A stretch of 64,000 nucleotides of DNA from Crossaster papposus. Taxonomy: Eukaryota > Echinodermata > Asteroidea > Velatida > Solasteridae. Positions 10,828 to 25,800 of the stretch are shown one piece after another. The stretch covers positions 558,001-622,000 of the forward strand of contig JBAIAA010000414.1 in NCBI GenBank assembly GCA_037893245.1, read 5' to 3'. Under the pieces are notes generated by a model. The model ran no database searches and had not been told where the DNA came from. It worked only from the letters and a program-made list of their open reading frames with translations. The number at the start of each line of letters is the position of its first letter. Positions within the stretch are counted from its first letter, which is position 1. Both the position numbers and the translations under genes were made by a program.

Positions 10828-13800
10828 CTAGACAGAACAAACAATCCTCAATATAAAGTGTCATCTTGTTTTTCAACGCAGACTCTGTTCACACGTGGTT
10901 TTGTATCCACACAAAAGGTTTTGCATTATTCGTAGTGGATGGCAGATAAACATGCGACGAGCAAGGCCAAAAATATCTGTCAGCTACCAGCTCGCAGCGA
11001 GCGAGGCCAAAAAATATCAGGGTGTGCTACCCACAGATGCTGACCTGAACCCATCTCGGATCGAGGTTCGTGAAAAACAATCTTTTGCCTGGGTGCGGTC
11101 AATGTAAAAAAAATTAACCCTGCGCCAACAGGCTAAGCAGCGGTATAACATTAGAAAAATATTAATAAAAAAAGTTGGGGTGGGGCACGAATCATTCTTT
11201 CTCGCATCCGAGAAGCTGAATTGCACAGAATATGGCTACAGAGTGATCGAGCACAGCCAGAGATTGAAAGATTTTTGCGGATGAAGAAAAACCGGAGAGT
11301 CAGACAAAAACCTTGAGGCACAGGAGAGGATCAACGAATAACTCCGAGCTGGGCTTCGAACCTGAGCCAAATTGCTAAGAGATGAACGTATTACCCACTA
11401 GCCACCTATGCCATCTTAACTCGCAGCTGAGAAGCTGAAAAAATTAACACACTTACAATTGTGGGGACTATTTGAAGAAAATCATATACATGTACATCCT
11501 ATACACTTTTCCACAAAACCCCACCCACTCTCAGTTATAATGCAAACCTTCGCTATAATACAAACCTTCCCTTACAATAAATCCTCCCTTATTGTGTTAA
11601 TATTTCAAAAGTCTACCCTGAGCCCAAGTGGCACCTGTCACTAACAGTAACTCTACTTATGTTGTCTGTCTTTGTCAGTGTTCATCCCAGTTCAGCCAGA
11701 CTTTGAAAATGTTGTCTGTCTTTGTCAGTGTTCATCCCAGTTCAGCCAGACTTTGAAAATAACTTGTTAGATTAATACTTGTAACCAAACTTGCTATGGG
11801 CTTGCGATGGACTGGACTGCCATAAGCTGCCGTACCTTAGGATCCTTGACGGTGTGTTTCATGATTTCCTTCCAGTTCTTGTCCACCGTCTGGAACATGT
11901 GTCCTTCCTCAGGCATCTGCTGCATGATGTCTTCCGAGCTGAAGATGGGTTCTAGGTACAGCCATTGAGATTGAACCTTCAGCCATTCGTCGATGGTCTC
12001 CTGGACGCGTAACAACTTCTCTTCCCATTCCTAGCCATAAAAATTACAATTGTCATCTATTGTCATCTGTTTCAGATTAATACCTTGCCAGGATTTTGTT
12101 TGTTTTTGTTTGTTGTTCTTGTTTGTTCCCACTCCTCTGGTTTCTCCCCTTTCTTGTAATACTGTTGCCCACCTTTTCCTCACAACCCCCTTCCCAATTA
12201 CCCCCAGTCACACTCCTTTGTCAGTTATTCCCCTTGATCTCCACCCTGGTCCTTGTGGTTTTACCCCTTCCTTGTTTGTTCCCCACCCAGGTTTTAACCG
12301 GGCCGTTTACCCCCTTGGTCTGCCTTTTAGCCTACCCACTCTGACCTCTTTCATTCCTTCATTATTCATTCACTCATTCTTTCATTCAAAAACTCACTTG
12401 AAAAAAAATTATCGAACAACTATTATTGGAAATTGATACAAAAATTCCACATTTTGTGAAAATGACAGCACACCATCATTTCACAGGTTGCTTGAGACTA
12501 TATTTCACTTACAGTCAAGTAACATATTTCAGAATAATGCAAATGTTTTATATTACCCCTAAGCATACAAATAATTTGCCGTTGGGTTCCCACATAGTAA
12601 AGAATATTTAGGAGTCCTTAAAACTACCTTGAGGTTGTGGGTTACTTTCTGTAACTCTTAAAAAACATAAGCACTTACTGAAAATATCTCAACTGAAAAA
12701 ATGTTTCTGATCTTTTACCTTAATGAAACATTAGCCTTAGCTCAAGTCCCACACCCAAAACACCTACAATTTAAAGGTAGGATACACCATTTGCAGATAT
12801 CAATACATTTTACTACCAAATTATTAAAAAATATATTACTTATTTGAAAGTAAATAATGATTCTACATGTAGGCATCCAGCAAAATGATTGCGCTAGATT
12901 TCCTGTAATTGTTCCTAAAAATTTAATTTGACAAACAAAAATAACTAAATTCGCAAAAAAAGAAAAGAACAAGAACCTGACGCCGGTTGAAAACGAACAA
13001 CGTTTTTCTTGATTATAAAACTTTGGACAGGTCAGTTAAACTATAAAATACAACCCTTCAAATTCACCCAGTACTGATAATTCAAGCAATTACCAGTGGT
13101 GTATCCTAACTTTAACTTTAACGACAAGAGCTTGTGGATAAAGCTTTTTTTTCCTGCAATATTGTAAGTGTTCATGAATGAAAAATGGGGGTTATACAAA
13201 GGTTGTTATTTTTCCTCTCTTACTTTAATTTCTTTCTCAAACGGCTTGATGAACGGCGAGCCACGCATCGTCTGTGTCTTCACAATCTGATCATCCAACA
13301 TGGTCTGTATGTCATCCACCGAGGCAAGGATCTTGACTCCAGTATCACGGTACGTCGTCAGGTTAAACTGAACTTGCTCCCATTCATCTACCATCTTACT
13401 CATGGCCTTCTCCAGGGAATATTCCTGAGGAATCATAGATCATGGATACAACATTATTTCTAGTGACGAGGGCCAATTTTACGGTGTGGCATATTTTGAA
13501 AATGGTGCTCAGCATTGCATGGCATCTTGGCTAATAATTACCTGTTTTTGTTTAGCAAATATTTTAGCTAAAATATAACCGTGAAATAAGCATTAGAGAT
13601 GGGTCTGACTTCATTAATACACAGAAATTAACAAGTTAGCGCCGGGATTATTTTAACATCACCGAGCCGAGGCGCGGGATTATTTTTTAACGAAACTCGA
13701 TCCTAAGCAGGTTCAGGCTGCCAGTACCGAGAAGCACACCCACGCATTTCCGGCCTTGCTCGCTGCTGACAGGGATTTCTGGTCTTGCTCGCTGCTGACA

Positions 13801-16800
13801 GGCATTTCCCGGGCTTGCTCGTGGCGTGTTTATGCGTCATCCATTTTGAATCTGGGCAAAACTTTGTGTTTATATTCGTCATCCGGCGCGAACTGGTTAA
13901 CAAAACTCGATCTGAGGCGGGTTCAGGCTGATAGTCCCGGGAAGCACACCTACACATTTCTGGCCTTGCTCGCTACTGACAGACATTTTCAGCCTTGCTT
14001 GTGACGTGTTTATGCGTCATTCGTTTTGAATATGGGGAAAACTTTGAGTGTATATATGTCCTCCAACGCGAACTGGTTAACAGCTTAGCCAAAACAGAAT
14101 ACCAGTCAATATGTCAGGCAATGTACTAAGCCTGTCACTGGTTCCCATCTGATTCATGCTTAGCACATCAGTTTCCTAAGCAATAGTTTCTGTGCATAGT
14201 ATCTTGCATCTTGTAATCTCCTAAAAGCATTGCTGCTATCTTAGAAAGGGTGGGTTTCAAGTATGCTCAGTTTGTGCATTCCCGTCTCATGTTGGTTTCT
14301 GTAAGGGTGGCAGTGGTGGTGCTGTTAATTAGTCCTAAGATAAATTGGTGGCTACATCCCGCTTATGGCTGGCAGTGCCTCTCTCTGAAACCCTTTCAGG
14401 CTGGTTGTAGTAACAGCAGTCACTGGTACCCAGTTTCCTGCGCAAGGACTTTTTTTATCCGTCAAGACTTTGTAATGTTCCACTGGAAATTGTCTGCTCA
14501 CATTACAAAAAACCTTGTTCTCAAAATGATTTCGGAAACTTTCAGTAACCAGGTCATGAATGAGATTGAGACGAAATAAAACATAAATGAACAAAATAAC
14601 TGGCACAGGGTTTAGGAGCCACCAGGAATTTCTTAACAAATTTCCCCCCTGCCGGGTGAAAACAAAAAACTCTCACAAGAGAATGGATCACTCCTGCTTG
14701 TCAATCAAACACAGTGTATTGACCAATTCACAACTTTGGACAGGTGCAATGTAGGTGGGGCTTATGGCAAAACCTGGAACAGTCCATTAACCCAAAGGTG
14801 AGACTGAGCTTACAGCTGATGTTTTCTTGTTACCTTTGAGGCTGCTGCACTAATAGAGTCAAACTTCTCCATGTACGGGTCCAGATTGAGCTTAAGGACT
14901 TTACGCATTGTTGTACCGGAGTCGGGGGTCAGATCAAAGCCAGCGATGTCCGACATTTGACTCCAATGACGAGTACGGATGCCTGGGTTGCACATGATTG
15001 CGATGGTCGGGATGTTTTCCTGTATCGGAAAAATAAACCATGAATTTAAAGATTGATAAGTTTAAGTCATTTCTCCCAATTTTCTTTTAGGTCAATTGGT
15101 CATTTATCTTATTTGTGAGTATTTGAAGAGAAATTATGATTTCTCGGCCAACCCGAAAGTGAACTACCTAAAACTGTTCTCAAATTGAAGCTGATGCACA
15201 ATCGCATCTATACCCTACGGTTACGATATTTGGTTTCCCTATAATCACGGCTTTAGCAACTGTTGCATTTTGCGAGAGACGTTATGTAGTGAGGTATCAT
15301 GTTTCAACAGCAGCTCACCAACCCTAACTTCCCTGAATCCACCAGAATCCATACCCCTGTTTTAGATTTCAGGATACCTCCATATTAAAAACTGCGGAAT
15401 TTTGATGGATTGAGAATTGTTAGCCTAGCGACACTGCAGGATTTTGATGGTTTCAGGATACCTCCATATTGAGCAGTCACCAACACCAACATTTTTGTGC
15501 GTGACAAAATTGGTAGATTTTGGCGGATTCAGAATACTTTCTAGTAAAGATACTCAAGGGATTAGGGTTAAAGTCTCTGACATGTATTTCCAAGTTTGCA
15601 GAATTACCCTACAGGTTTTGGCTCATTAAAAAAATTGAAAGTGGGCATTGCAACAATATCATTTGCCAAAAGAAAGGGTAGGTTTTTTTAGACGAGAGAA
15701 GAAAAAAGGTGCACATTTCTTGGTTACCTGGAACTCCTTGACCTGCTGCTGCACCACGTTGCAGACCTTGAGAGCCGCCCCTCCTTCCTCCTCCTCCTTC
15801 TCCTCAGGCTCCTCCCCTTCCTCCGCCCCTCTTCTCTTCTTCTTGGAAGTGGCTGCCTTGGCCTTCTCAGCATCTCGTTTCTTCTTCTGGGCTAAGAAGG
15901 TCTTGGTGGTCTTGTAGATGTCTCGCCAATAGTCGTCAGCTTCGTTGCCGATGGACTCGGAATCTAGCTCCATGAAGGCACCGTCCATCCATCTGAAAAT
16001 ACAGGTAATACAAACTTTAATAGCGAAAGTAGTTTCAAATTATTCTAAAGATTTAGATTAACTTCGACATTTTGAAACAGTTTTTTGAAAAGACATTTTG
16101 AAAAGATCGACTGTTGCGGTCGCTAGAAATAAATCACATGTAGGTGTCAGCTCATTGTAAAATGTGTAGAATGCTACATGCAAGGTCCAGTGGTTACGGT
16201 GTTTGACTCATGTACAATAGTGCGTGGGTTTGAATCCTGCCAGGAACATGATGTTTGTGCTATTGGGCAAGATACTTAACTACAATTCATAAATACCTGG
16301 GACAGTTTAGGCATTCCTATTGGTCGAGAGCCCGTCACGTGGCCGGTATTAAACGGACGATAAAGACATGGCTGAAAGTGTTTAAAACCAGCTGGCAACA
16401 AAACCCTGTCGCATTATACCTGTCCCCAGGGCTCACTTTATTTCCAACCGTACCTCATTTCCAATAGTAAGAGCGGGTAGTGTTGGACGCGTACAGCTCT
16501 ACACCCTGGGAACGAGGTTGCCAATGGCAGTAATAGTCTGGTTCATAGTAAATACGCTTTATTGCATGTATTGTGTAGAGCGACAGAGGCGGAAACATGT
16601 CATTTGAAACACACAGAATGGCGAAACACCGAAATTTACTTGCAACAATTTTTCGGGATTTTGGGGGCTTTTGGGGCTGAATTTTACAAAAAGGTATTTA
16701 TGAATGGGAATAAATGTGTGTTTGGTCAGTATTAATTACTCTGTTTAATACCGCTTGGAGTCTGGGTGCTGATAATTACCCTCGCCTTCGGCTCGGGTAA

Positions 16801-19800
16801 TTATCAGCACCCAGACTCCAAGCGGTATTAAACAGAGTGATTAAAACCTCTCGAACACACATCTATTCCCTTATTAACTCTCTTCACCCAGAGGTATAAA
16901 CGAGTGCTGATATCAGGTGCTTATATCGGCTGCTGTGTGGCCTGATAAACGGGGTAATAATTGTAAAGCACACTGAGATTGTTGATACGATGGAAAGTGC
17001 CGTATAAGCATCATGATTATTAGTTATCAAATTGAGTATTCATTCACCCATCTGAAACAAAATTTAATTGGACTTCAGTTACTCTAAATACAGCAGTTAC
17101 ATTGTAAGTGCAACTCAGAAACATTAGTCTGAAATAGTTGTAACTCCTCCTACTTTTACAGTACTCTTTTCAACTCTTTTCAAAAAATGATGAAAAAATA
17201 TCTCTTGCACCTTAAAGTATCTACTCATTTAAAAAAAATCAAACTTTTTAAATCTGATAGCATTAGAAACTCTAAATTCTCTAAACCTACTTAAGATTTA
17301 AGCAGTTTAGGCTTATATCTACCAGTACGCCGCATGATCAAGACCTTCTTGGTCAAACGATGATTTCCTTGAAGGGGAGTATCAAACCTTTGCAAGGGCA
17401 ACTGGAAAGACTCACTTTTTCTCGGCTCGCTGCCATTTGACAACCAGGCTGAAGAGTTTCATGTACGGCTCGATAGCCACAGTGATCTCCTCTATCTCAG
17501 GGTAGGTGGTGGCGTCCCATTTGAATAGCTTCTCTTCCTAATAGTCCACAAGTGATTACAAAGTATTACTATTTCAAAGGGAACAAAGAAATTGGCAAGG
17601 CGGGACTCGAACCTGCGACCTCCGGAATACCTGACCGGTGCTCTACTAACTGAGCTATCTTGCCTTATGTTGGCGGTCTCCCAAATTGTTTGTATTTTTG
17701 TTCGAGGGCACTAGTCAGAAGTCATAAACACTAGGATTCGTGTGGCCAGGGATCACACTCAATTTTACAATATAACCTGGGAAGCGACATTGTGGGGATC
17801 ACTCAATGAAGATACGACTTTTACTATTGTCGTTCAAAAGCCCTGTGTATTGATGACATCACCCAATGTTTATCGCATGACATTGCAGATTTCAGTGGGG
17901 ATCACCGCTAAACGCTCGCTACATTTTTTCGTGCAAAATGCAGACACATGATCAGTTTCAAGCCTAGAATACATGGAAGATATTAGGCCCGTACGCAGGA
18001 TTTGTTATGGGGGGGTGCGAATTTTTACTGATGGGACCAAAAATGGAACCAACAATTTTCGTGTGCCAGTACCGTTATTTCTACATCAAAATACTATTAT
18101 TTACCCTGGAAAATGTCGTAATTTGGGGGGCGAATTTGTACTGACGGGACCAAAAATGGGGCCAAAATTGTTCGTGTGCCAGTACAGTTATTTCTTGGTA
18201 ATTTTTGTAATTTTTGTGGTGCGTACGCACCCGTCGCACCCCCCCCCCCCCCCCCCCCCCCCCCATTCCCCCCTTCCCCTTTCCCCCCTTTCTCCCCCGT
18301 ACGGGATATGAATACGTCAGAAGACTGGGAAAGTTCATGACTGTGCAGGAGCTTTACCTCGGGAATCACAGAGTTGAGAAATGAGTGTGGAGAGTGCTAT
18401 TGTATAAACCATGGCGATGACCCCCACTGTCTCTCATGACGCACTGCGGTAAACAGTGCGTAACGTCGTCAATACATAGGGCTATTATAAGGCCAAGTCA
18501 TAATTTAAACAAATCATTTCGGATAGGTGTTAAAGAATTTACAGTTCTGGTAACTTAAATGATTTTGTTGAAATTTTTATTTTTTTCCGAAAGTTTTAAC
18601 AAGAAGTGTAATTGTCCAGGTTAATTGCAAAATTTAAGATATTCTAAAGATAATATCTAAAACTTATACAAATGCAACTTTTGAATGCATTCTGTGCCAG
18701 GGTCCGTCGATATGAGAATTTTCAATGATCGATATATCAGGGATCCAATATCATCTGACTTACACAAACACCTTTGAAAGACAATTAAAGAAGAAGTAAA
18801 ACTCTAACCGTTCCTTGGTGAATCTTACCTTGTTGATGAAGCCGATAGTCTCAGTCACCTCCGCGATACGCTTCTGCACTGCCCTTACGTCGTTGACGTA
18901 CTGTACCATCATGTCCAACTCACCGTACTCTGCAAACTCTGCCACTCGCTTGCGGATTTTATCCAGCTCTACCATGACCTTCTCTCGTTTCTCAAGCAGC
19001 TCGCGCTCATTCTTCTTCTTGGATGCTTCCACAAGCTACAAGAGAACAAAATCACAAACAAATGGGATTGGTTTGACTAAGCCAAATCGGCCCGAAACAT
19101 TAAAAATATGAACCGAATCTGAACCGAAACCGATCAAACTCCCCAACCCGACCAGGAAAACCGACCTGAACCAACAAAAACGTAACCGAACCCCTAAAAA
19201 ACACAATGTTTGTCTTAGGCAAATCATCTTAATTTTCACAAAATGGTGTCCAGTTTTGTGCCTGAACCAGTATCACATGAATATCAATACATCAAGCAAC
19301 TTCCGCCTGTTTAACTGAACATCCCGTGGTAGCCATTCCACTACTAACTTTATTCTCATCAAACACAGGCTTTAACTAAGCCATTTCACTACTAACCTCA
19401 TCATTCTCATCAAACACAGGCTTTAACTAAGCCATTCCACTACTAACCTCATCATTCTCATCAAACACAGGCTTTAACTAAGCCATTCCACTACTAACCT
19501 CATCATTCTCATCAAACACAGGCTGTAACTAAGCCATTCCACTACTAACCTCATCATTCTCATCAAACACAGGCTGTAACTAAGCCATTCCACTACTAAC
19601 CTCATCATTCTCATCAAACACAGGCTTTAACTAAGCCATTCCACTACTAACCTCATCATTCTCATCAAACACAGGATACTAAGCCATTCTACTACTAACC
19701 TCATCATTCTCATCAAACACAGGCTGTATACTATGCCATTCCACTACTAACCTCATCATTCTCATCAAACACAGCCTTTAACTCAGCCATTCTACTACTA

Positions 19801-22800
19801 ACCTCATCATTCTCATCAAACACAGGCTGGATGTTCCTAGGCCACAGCAGGACAGTACAGTTGAGATCAATGTGTTCCTGGCTGAAGAAGTAGACATCTA
19901 GAAGATAGTTCATCCGCTGCTTGCTGACATTGATGCGACCGTTTAGAGCCTGGATACCCTCCACGCGAGCCTTCCCAATGTAGGCGATCATATCCATCAT
20001 CTCGCCAGAGTCTTCTGGCACTTTGAGTGCTCGTTCCTTGATAGTCTGAAACTCACCGCAGATGCTGTTACAAAAACCAATTTCAAAAAATTATTTGTAA
20101 ACAAATTTAAACATTAGTTTGCTTAATCGACCACGGGCACTATGATCTCTTTTTTTAAACTGTTGTCTGTCAGTAAATGAGAAAAACTGTTAACGTGACC
20201 TACCAGTGGGTCTACACATTGTAGACTGTTTGTCGAACCGCAAAACACATGTGCAATCGCACAGAGGTTGTAGTACAAATTGTAGTACAAATGCAATTAC
20301 GAGCGTTCATTTCTTCACTAACTCCTGGCCATAAGGAATACATAAACAACGCTTCAACTATCCGTGGGATATGATACTTTTGTACCACGAAAATTTCAAA
20401 ACTGTTTCAGGGTTTTTTTCTTCAGTTTATTTCATGTTTTTCACAAGATGGCTAAACCGACCAGGTCCGACCCGAACAGCCCAAGCGCAAAACCAAAACC
20501 GACCCGATCTAAACTGTAATGACAGAAAAACCAACTACACCCGACCCGAATTAGGTTTCGGGTCGGGTCAGTTTCAGTTTCAGTTCAGGTTGGCACAACA
20601 TTACAATGGTTATAGTCTCTGACAATGTTACATGCGTCGGGACCCCCGACAGGAAACATGGTATTTGCGTTCCTGGACAAGACACTTTACTAACATTGTG
20701 TCTCTCCAGGAGTATAATTGGCTACCTGTGTCAGGCCTTGAATTTGGCATTTTTTTAGGGCAAGGCCACTTTGGCCTTGATTGAAGCGCGGAGGCTAAAA
20801 TGAAAAAAAAAAATCTTACGCTCCAGCTGCCTGGGGTGTGTGGAAAATCCTATTGAAATTTTAGGCTGTTCACTTTACGCGATCCTTGCGCAGCATTGTT
20901 GATTTTTCTGATTTTCTTCCTCACAAATTCAAGGCCGTTCATTCAGTAGGATAACTTCATCAACAACTTTGGACAATTGGAGCACCGTCCGCCTGCAGGG
21001 TGATCGTGACGACTATCGTTTGCTTCGTACACGAACACACATACGTATTGTGTACCGCGCGTGTAAATAGCACTGAGAAAAAGAAAGTCAGTTGACTTTG
21101 CACGTAAGATCTGCCGTACTTACTCCAGCTGCACGTGTGTGTAGAAATATAAATTACAGACATTATTTTTGCGGCGGAGTGACGCAGCTGCTAGAAGTAT
21201 CGGCACACTCCAAAACTAGCTACTCGACTATAAATATAGTGTACGCTGGCTGCATACCTATGCCGCATACGTTATATTTATTTATGCTATTTACTTTATG
21301 TACAGTACATAGCGAACGCTATATTGATGGGGCCTGATCGCGAAGCTAGATTCAGTTTGTGTCGTTAACATTGCTGCGTTCGTATGCAGCGATACTTTTT
21401 AGAACAATGATTCAGTGATTAGAATACTAACGTAGGCTCAAGTCAAAGGATGTTTTTGAGAAAAAAAAGGGCACGACGGCCAGGGTAGAAATGGGGCAAG
21501 GAAAACTGGCCGTGAAGACGGCAATTTTGAGTGGGGCACCTCGGCCATTAAAAAGGCAACGACGGCAATGGCCGTCGTGGCCGTCGTTTAATTCAAGCCC
21601 TGCTGTGTGAGTAACAAACTTGAACTTAAAAAGGCCAACATATCCACCTCTTGTTTTCTTTCCGGTGGTCAGCAGCCATTCTGTCCAGCAACATATCGGC
21701 GAAACTCTTGGACTTTTCAGCCAATCCTCGTTTGAGATCCTCACAGTCCAGTTGCACCATGTCATAGTGTACAATGCCATCTTGTAGCATGATCTCCTTC
21801 GCTTTGCTGCGAAATTCCTCAATCAACTAAAAACAAGAAAAAATACTAGAATTTGTCCATATGTTTCTATCCAAAATGATATTTCTTATTAATAACAATC
21901 CAAGTTTGTATACATGCAAAATAAGAAAAAAAATTGATAGACGTTTTGTCTATGCTCAAAACTTTTTTTTGTCTTACATGCTAATGTTTCCATTATAAAT
22001 AATCTTGCAAGGTTTAAACTTGTACAATGTACAGTCAAACCTTGATATAGCGGCCACCGACGGTGCCGGTTTTTGTGGCCACTATACGCAAGTGGCCACT
22101 ATAGCAAAATGTACATGTACATACATGTACACATGTGCTCGCATAATGAATGCATGTACGTACATGTACAAGTACATACATGTACATGTAGTACGTGTGC
22201 CCACCATATGAACAACACAACTATATCAATCTGAAAGTGAAACAGAATTTTTCTGAAACACAATTTGTGTTTATTTCTTTCCAATTGAATTGTATTTATT
22301 TATTTTAATCTCAAGGCACAAGAATGGCAAGAAGAAACTTACATAATATACTGTAAATATTATTTCTTTCCAATTGTATTTATTTATTTTAATCTCAAGT
22401 CACATGGATAGGCAATTCACACTTCAAAATGATGAAATAAAACTCAGCACACCCACGATCTGACGTTTAATAAAACGAACACGTACGTTTACATGTGTCA
22501 AGACGACAAGAACTATTTTAGTCTGTGCGCTCGGTACCGTTTGTATAAAACACGAGTATGAAGTCCAGGAACCAAACAACAGGGGAAATTCCAAGTCAAC
22601 AGAGGGCGCACTTCATTTTGAAGGTCGGAGTACACAGGTCTTACAGCAATGCAATTGTACACATTTTATTTGCTGTGGGCTATTATAGGTTGGCCGCTGG
22701 CTGCGTTACGCAGTGGCCGCATTAGCAAGACGTGGTTAGGTATGTTTATGCAAGAATCAAACTGGGACCAAGCAAAGGTGGCCAGTGAAGCCAGGTGGCC

Positions 22801-25800
22801 GCAAAGGCAGGTTTGACTGTATTTACCATGCCATACAATGCCTACCTAATATGTGAGGCGTTCAGGCAAAATGAGACGGAACTGGGCAGAGGTTGAAATG
22901 AGGGTTCTCGGGTATTAGCAAAGAGGATAACATTCTCCTTACAATGCTGTTTTTTGCGCTTCAATCGGACATTCCATTAACAAGTTATGGCTGTTTAAAG
23001 TTCGCATTTATCAACATGTCACAAAAGTAAAATATTGAGAAAAAGGCCTTTAAAGTTTCGAGTTTTGTACATGTGATATGGACAAATGCCAATTGTTTTC
23101 CTTTGAAAACACTTTTATTCCATTACTTCCATACTATTTCTTAACAAAATATAGTTAGTAGGCATACCAAAGATTACAAATATTAATAAATCTGAAAATT
23201 AAATAAATTACCCATTATTCATTATTTTGTAGTTTTCTTCACTATGCCCTTTTCCCATCTGTCTCATTTTGCCAGAACGCCTCACATATATTAAGATTAA
23301 AATTGAAATTGAATTAGGAATCCACAACAATAATGAACAATGATGTTACGCCATCTTATATTGTTTACCTGGCAATATTCATCAAACGTGTGTTCTTCAG
23401 TCATGAATACATTGACTTGCCTCAGTGCCTCACCGTTACATAGATACTCATATCTCACCACTGAAATAAAAGATCAAATTAAACAGCAAGATATTTAAAT
23501 AGACTGACGGAAAGTAATTTTCTTTTGAAAAACTTTTAAAATGGATCACAGACGATCGGGACTTTTGTCAGACGGCTGACTTGAGCCATTTGGCGAGTTA
23601 TTCGATGTCGCCTTGGCCGGAGTTTACTGTAATTCAAAATTAGTGAAGTAATAATTCAATATAAACTAAACATGGGCCAACTTTTTTCGGGAGGTGTCTG
23701 ATAGATCATCCAAAAGTGAACAAGTGTTGTATTGCTAGGGGACAAAAATTGGCAATTTAGAAAATAGTGAAAGTAAAATAAAAAAAGAATGGGGGATTTT
23801 TTGTTTAATTGAGACGGAAGCATACCAAGGCTAAACTTTCTTTGGATGTGGAAAGCATAACATTGAACTCACTGTATGACTGAAGGTGCTCAGTGGGCCG
23901 CTCAAAATTCAGCTTGCAGGCCTCCTGGAGTTTCCTCACAGCTTCAGCGACAATGTGATCAGCGATGGCCACATCGATGTTGTTGAGGTCATTGGTTCCG
24001 GACAGCCAGGACTGGACGGTGGGGACGCCCTGCATGGTCTTGGTCAGTTGAGTGATCACAAAGAGCAGACACTCCTCTAGGTCAGAGTAGTAGGGGTAGA
24101 ACTCCATCTTATCGTTGTCGTACGTTAGTTCCATCTTGAAGATGGGGAGGTGGGACTTGTCGGCTGGGTTGTAGAGGTCAACCCAGGCATCGATGGAACG
24201 GACGACAAGATTCTTCAACTGTGGAGGAGTGAGAGACAAAAAGTGAGACTTGTATTAAATATTTATAACTCTAAAACTCTGACAGACACAGGCAGTGCAT
24301 CAGGTATAAAAAAGTCTGGTGTACTTTGATGCATTCAGCTATCAACACCAGTGCATAAACAACCACAGTCTATTACTATAAGAGCTAATCCCCATTGAAC
24401 AATGCCAGAGATGGATTCTGCTGCGTTCTGTAACCGAAGACTCTGAGGCAGTTTGACCATGAGATTTCTGACCTTATAGATTTCGCTGCACTGGGCAGGG
24501 TTGTCACTTTGACAAATGATGCATGTTGCTGCGTGTGGCAGGAAACTCACAGAATACCTCGTGGGGGTTCGGGCTAAAAACATTATTTACGTCATCTTTA
24601 ATGAGGGTAAACTCCATTCAGTGCACAGCACTGCTTTCCATGGAGGCCCTCAGTTCAAATACAGTAACAATAAAACGCACATCATACAACTACAAGCTAC
24701 ATATAAAAAACATTAGCTATAAGGCCATCACAGATTTATCCTTTGAAGAAATATAAGTAGAATAACAAGCAATGGCAGCCATATAAAAAGAATTGAAAAT
24801 TGCATGTTATTTCACCTATGTTTTTCAAAGGACAAATCTGCCATGGCCCTATAGCCAAATATCTTTCTCATCAAGACATACTCTGACTGTGTGCTAAATT
24901 CTATGCTTGTATCATCAAAGGTACAATTCCCCCAAATATTTCCAAATATCTGCCCCAAATATTTCCAAATATCTGCCCCACTATAAAAGATGGTACTACA
25001 ATCAAACTATTCATATTAGGGTGATGTACATTTTCGGTTTTGCCCTTCACTAATGTTTTTAACCAGTTCGCGCCGGATGACGAATATAAACGCAAAGTTT
25101 TCCCCAGATTCAAAACCGATGATGCATAAACACGCCACGAGCAAGGCCGGAAATGTCGGTCAGCAGCAAGCAAGGCCGGAAATGCGTGGGTGTGCTTCCC
25201 AGTACTGGCGGCCTGAACCTGCTTCAGAACGAGTTTCGTTAAAAATAATCCCGCGCGTCGGCTCGGTGATGTTAAAATAATCCCGGCGCGAACTGGTTAA
25301 CAAACACTGGAGGAAAGGGGTGAAGAGGTATCTTAATACAAGCGAGCAGCCCCCTTGGTACAGACCTGATTTGAGACAAGAGTAGACGTGCAGTTGTAGA
25401 ATGATTCCAGCTCCTCAGCCGGGACATCAGCAAAGTTCTTCCTATCCACAAAGACATTAAGAACCTCCGGCCACCAGCTGTGCATCTGTTTCTCCTCCAT
25501 CTTTTCACATTCTAAGATGACGTTATTCTGTCAAAGCAAGAACGGTAAACATGAAGACGCCAACAAAAATGAAGTCTGTCTAATGAGCTATGGATCTATA
25601 AAGACACATTTGTTGTCCTCATGAAAAAAAAGTAGGAAAAGGAGAAGCAAGGTAAAAGAAAACAGGGAAAAAGTTGGAAATCCGGGGGGCTTGAACCAGC
25701 GACCTCCAGGTTGCCATTCCGGTGCTCTACCAACTGAGCTATCCAGCCCTATGCTGTCAGTATTTGTCAATATCTTTGTTCAGGAGACGCAATTCCCTCT

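Larger units (their letters stand above)
18960..20610. repeat. CGGTTTCGGGTCGG-rich repeat copies in dynein introns
   Basis: 19060-19310 and 20440-20600 carry CCGAACC/CCGACC strings. A third copy lies at 47180-47960, and GATATTCATGTGATACTGG is shared (inverted) between 19260-19290 and 47740-47765. The dynein exon at 19035-18829 lies at the edge of the first copy. Confidence 0.55.

Noticed and set aside
12050-12436. 128-codon plus-strand ORF rich in Pro, Leu and Phe
   Set aside because: Pyrimidine-rich polypyrimidine intron sequence antisense to dynein; composition artefact.
21427-21822. 131-codon minus-strand ORF
   Set aside because: Alternative frame across dynein exon 9 and the adjacent transposon.
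17594-25749. Functional tRNA genes on the minus strand
   Set aside because: A- and B-boxes are good but acceptor or anticodon arms fail; better explained as SINE heads.
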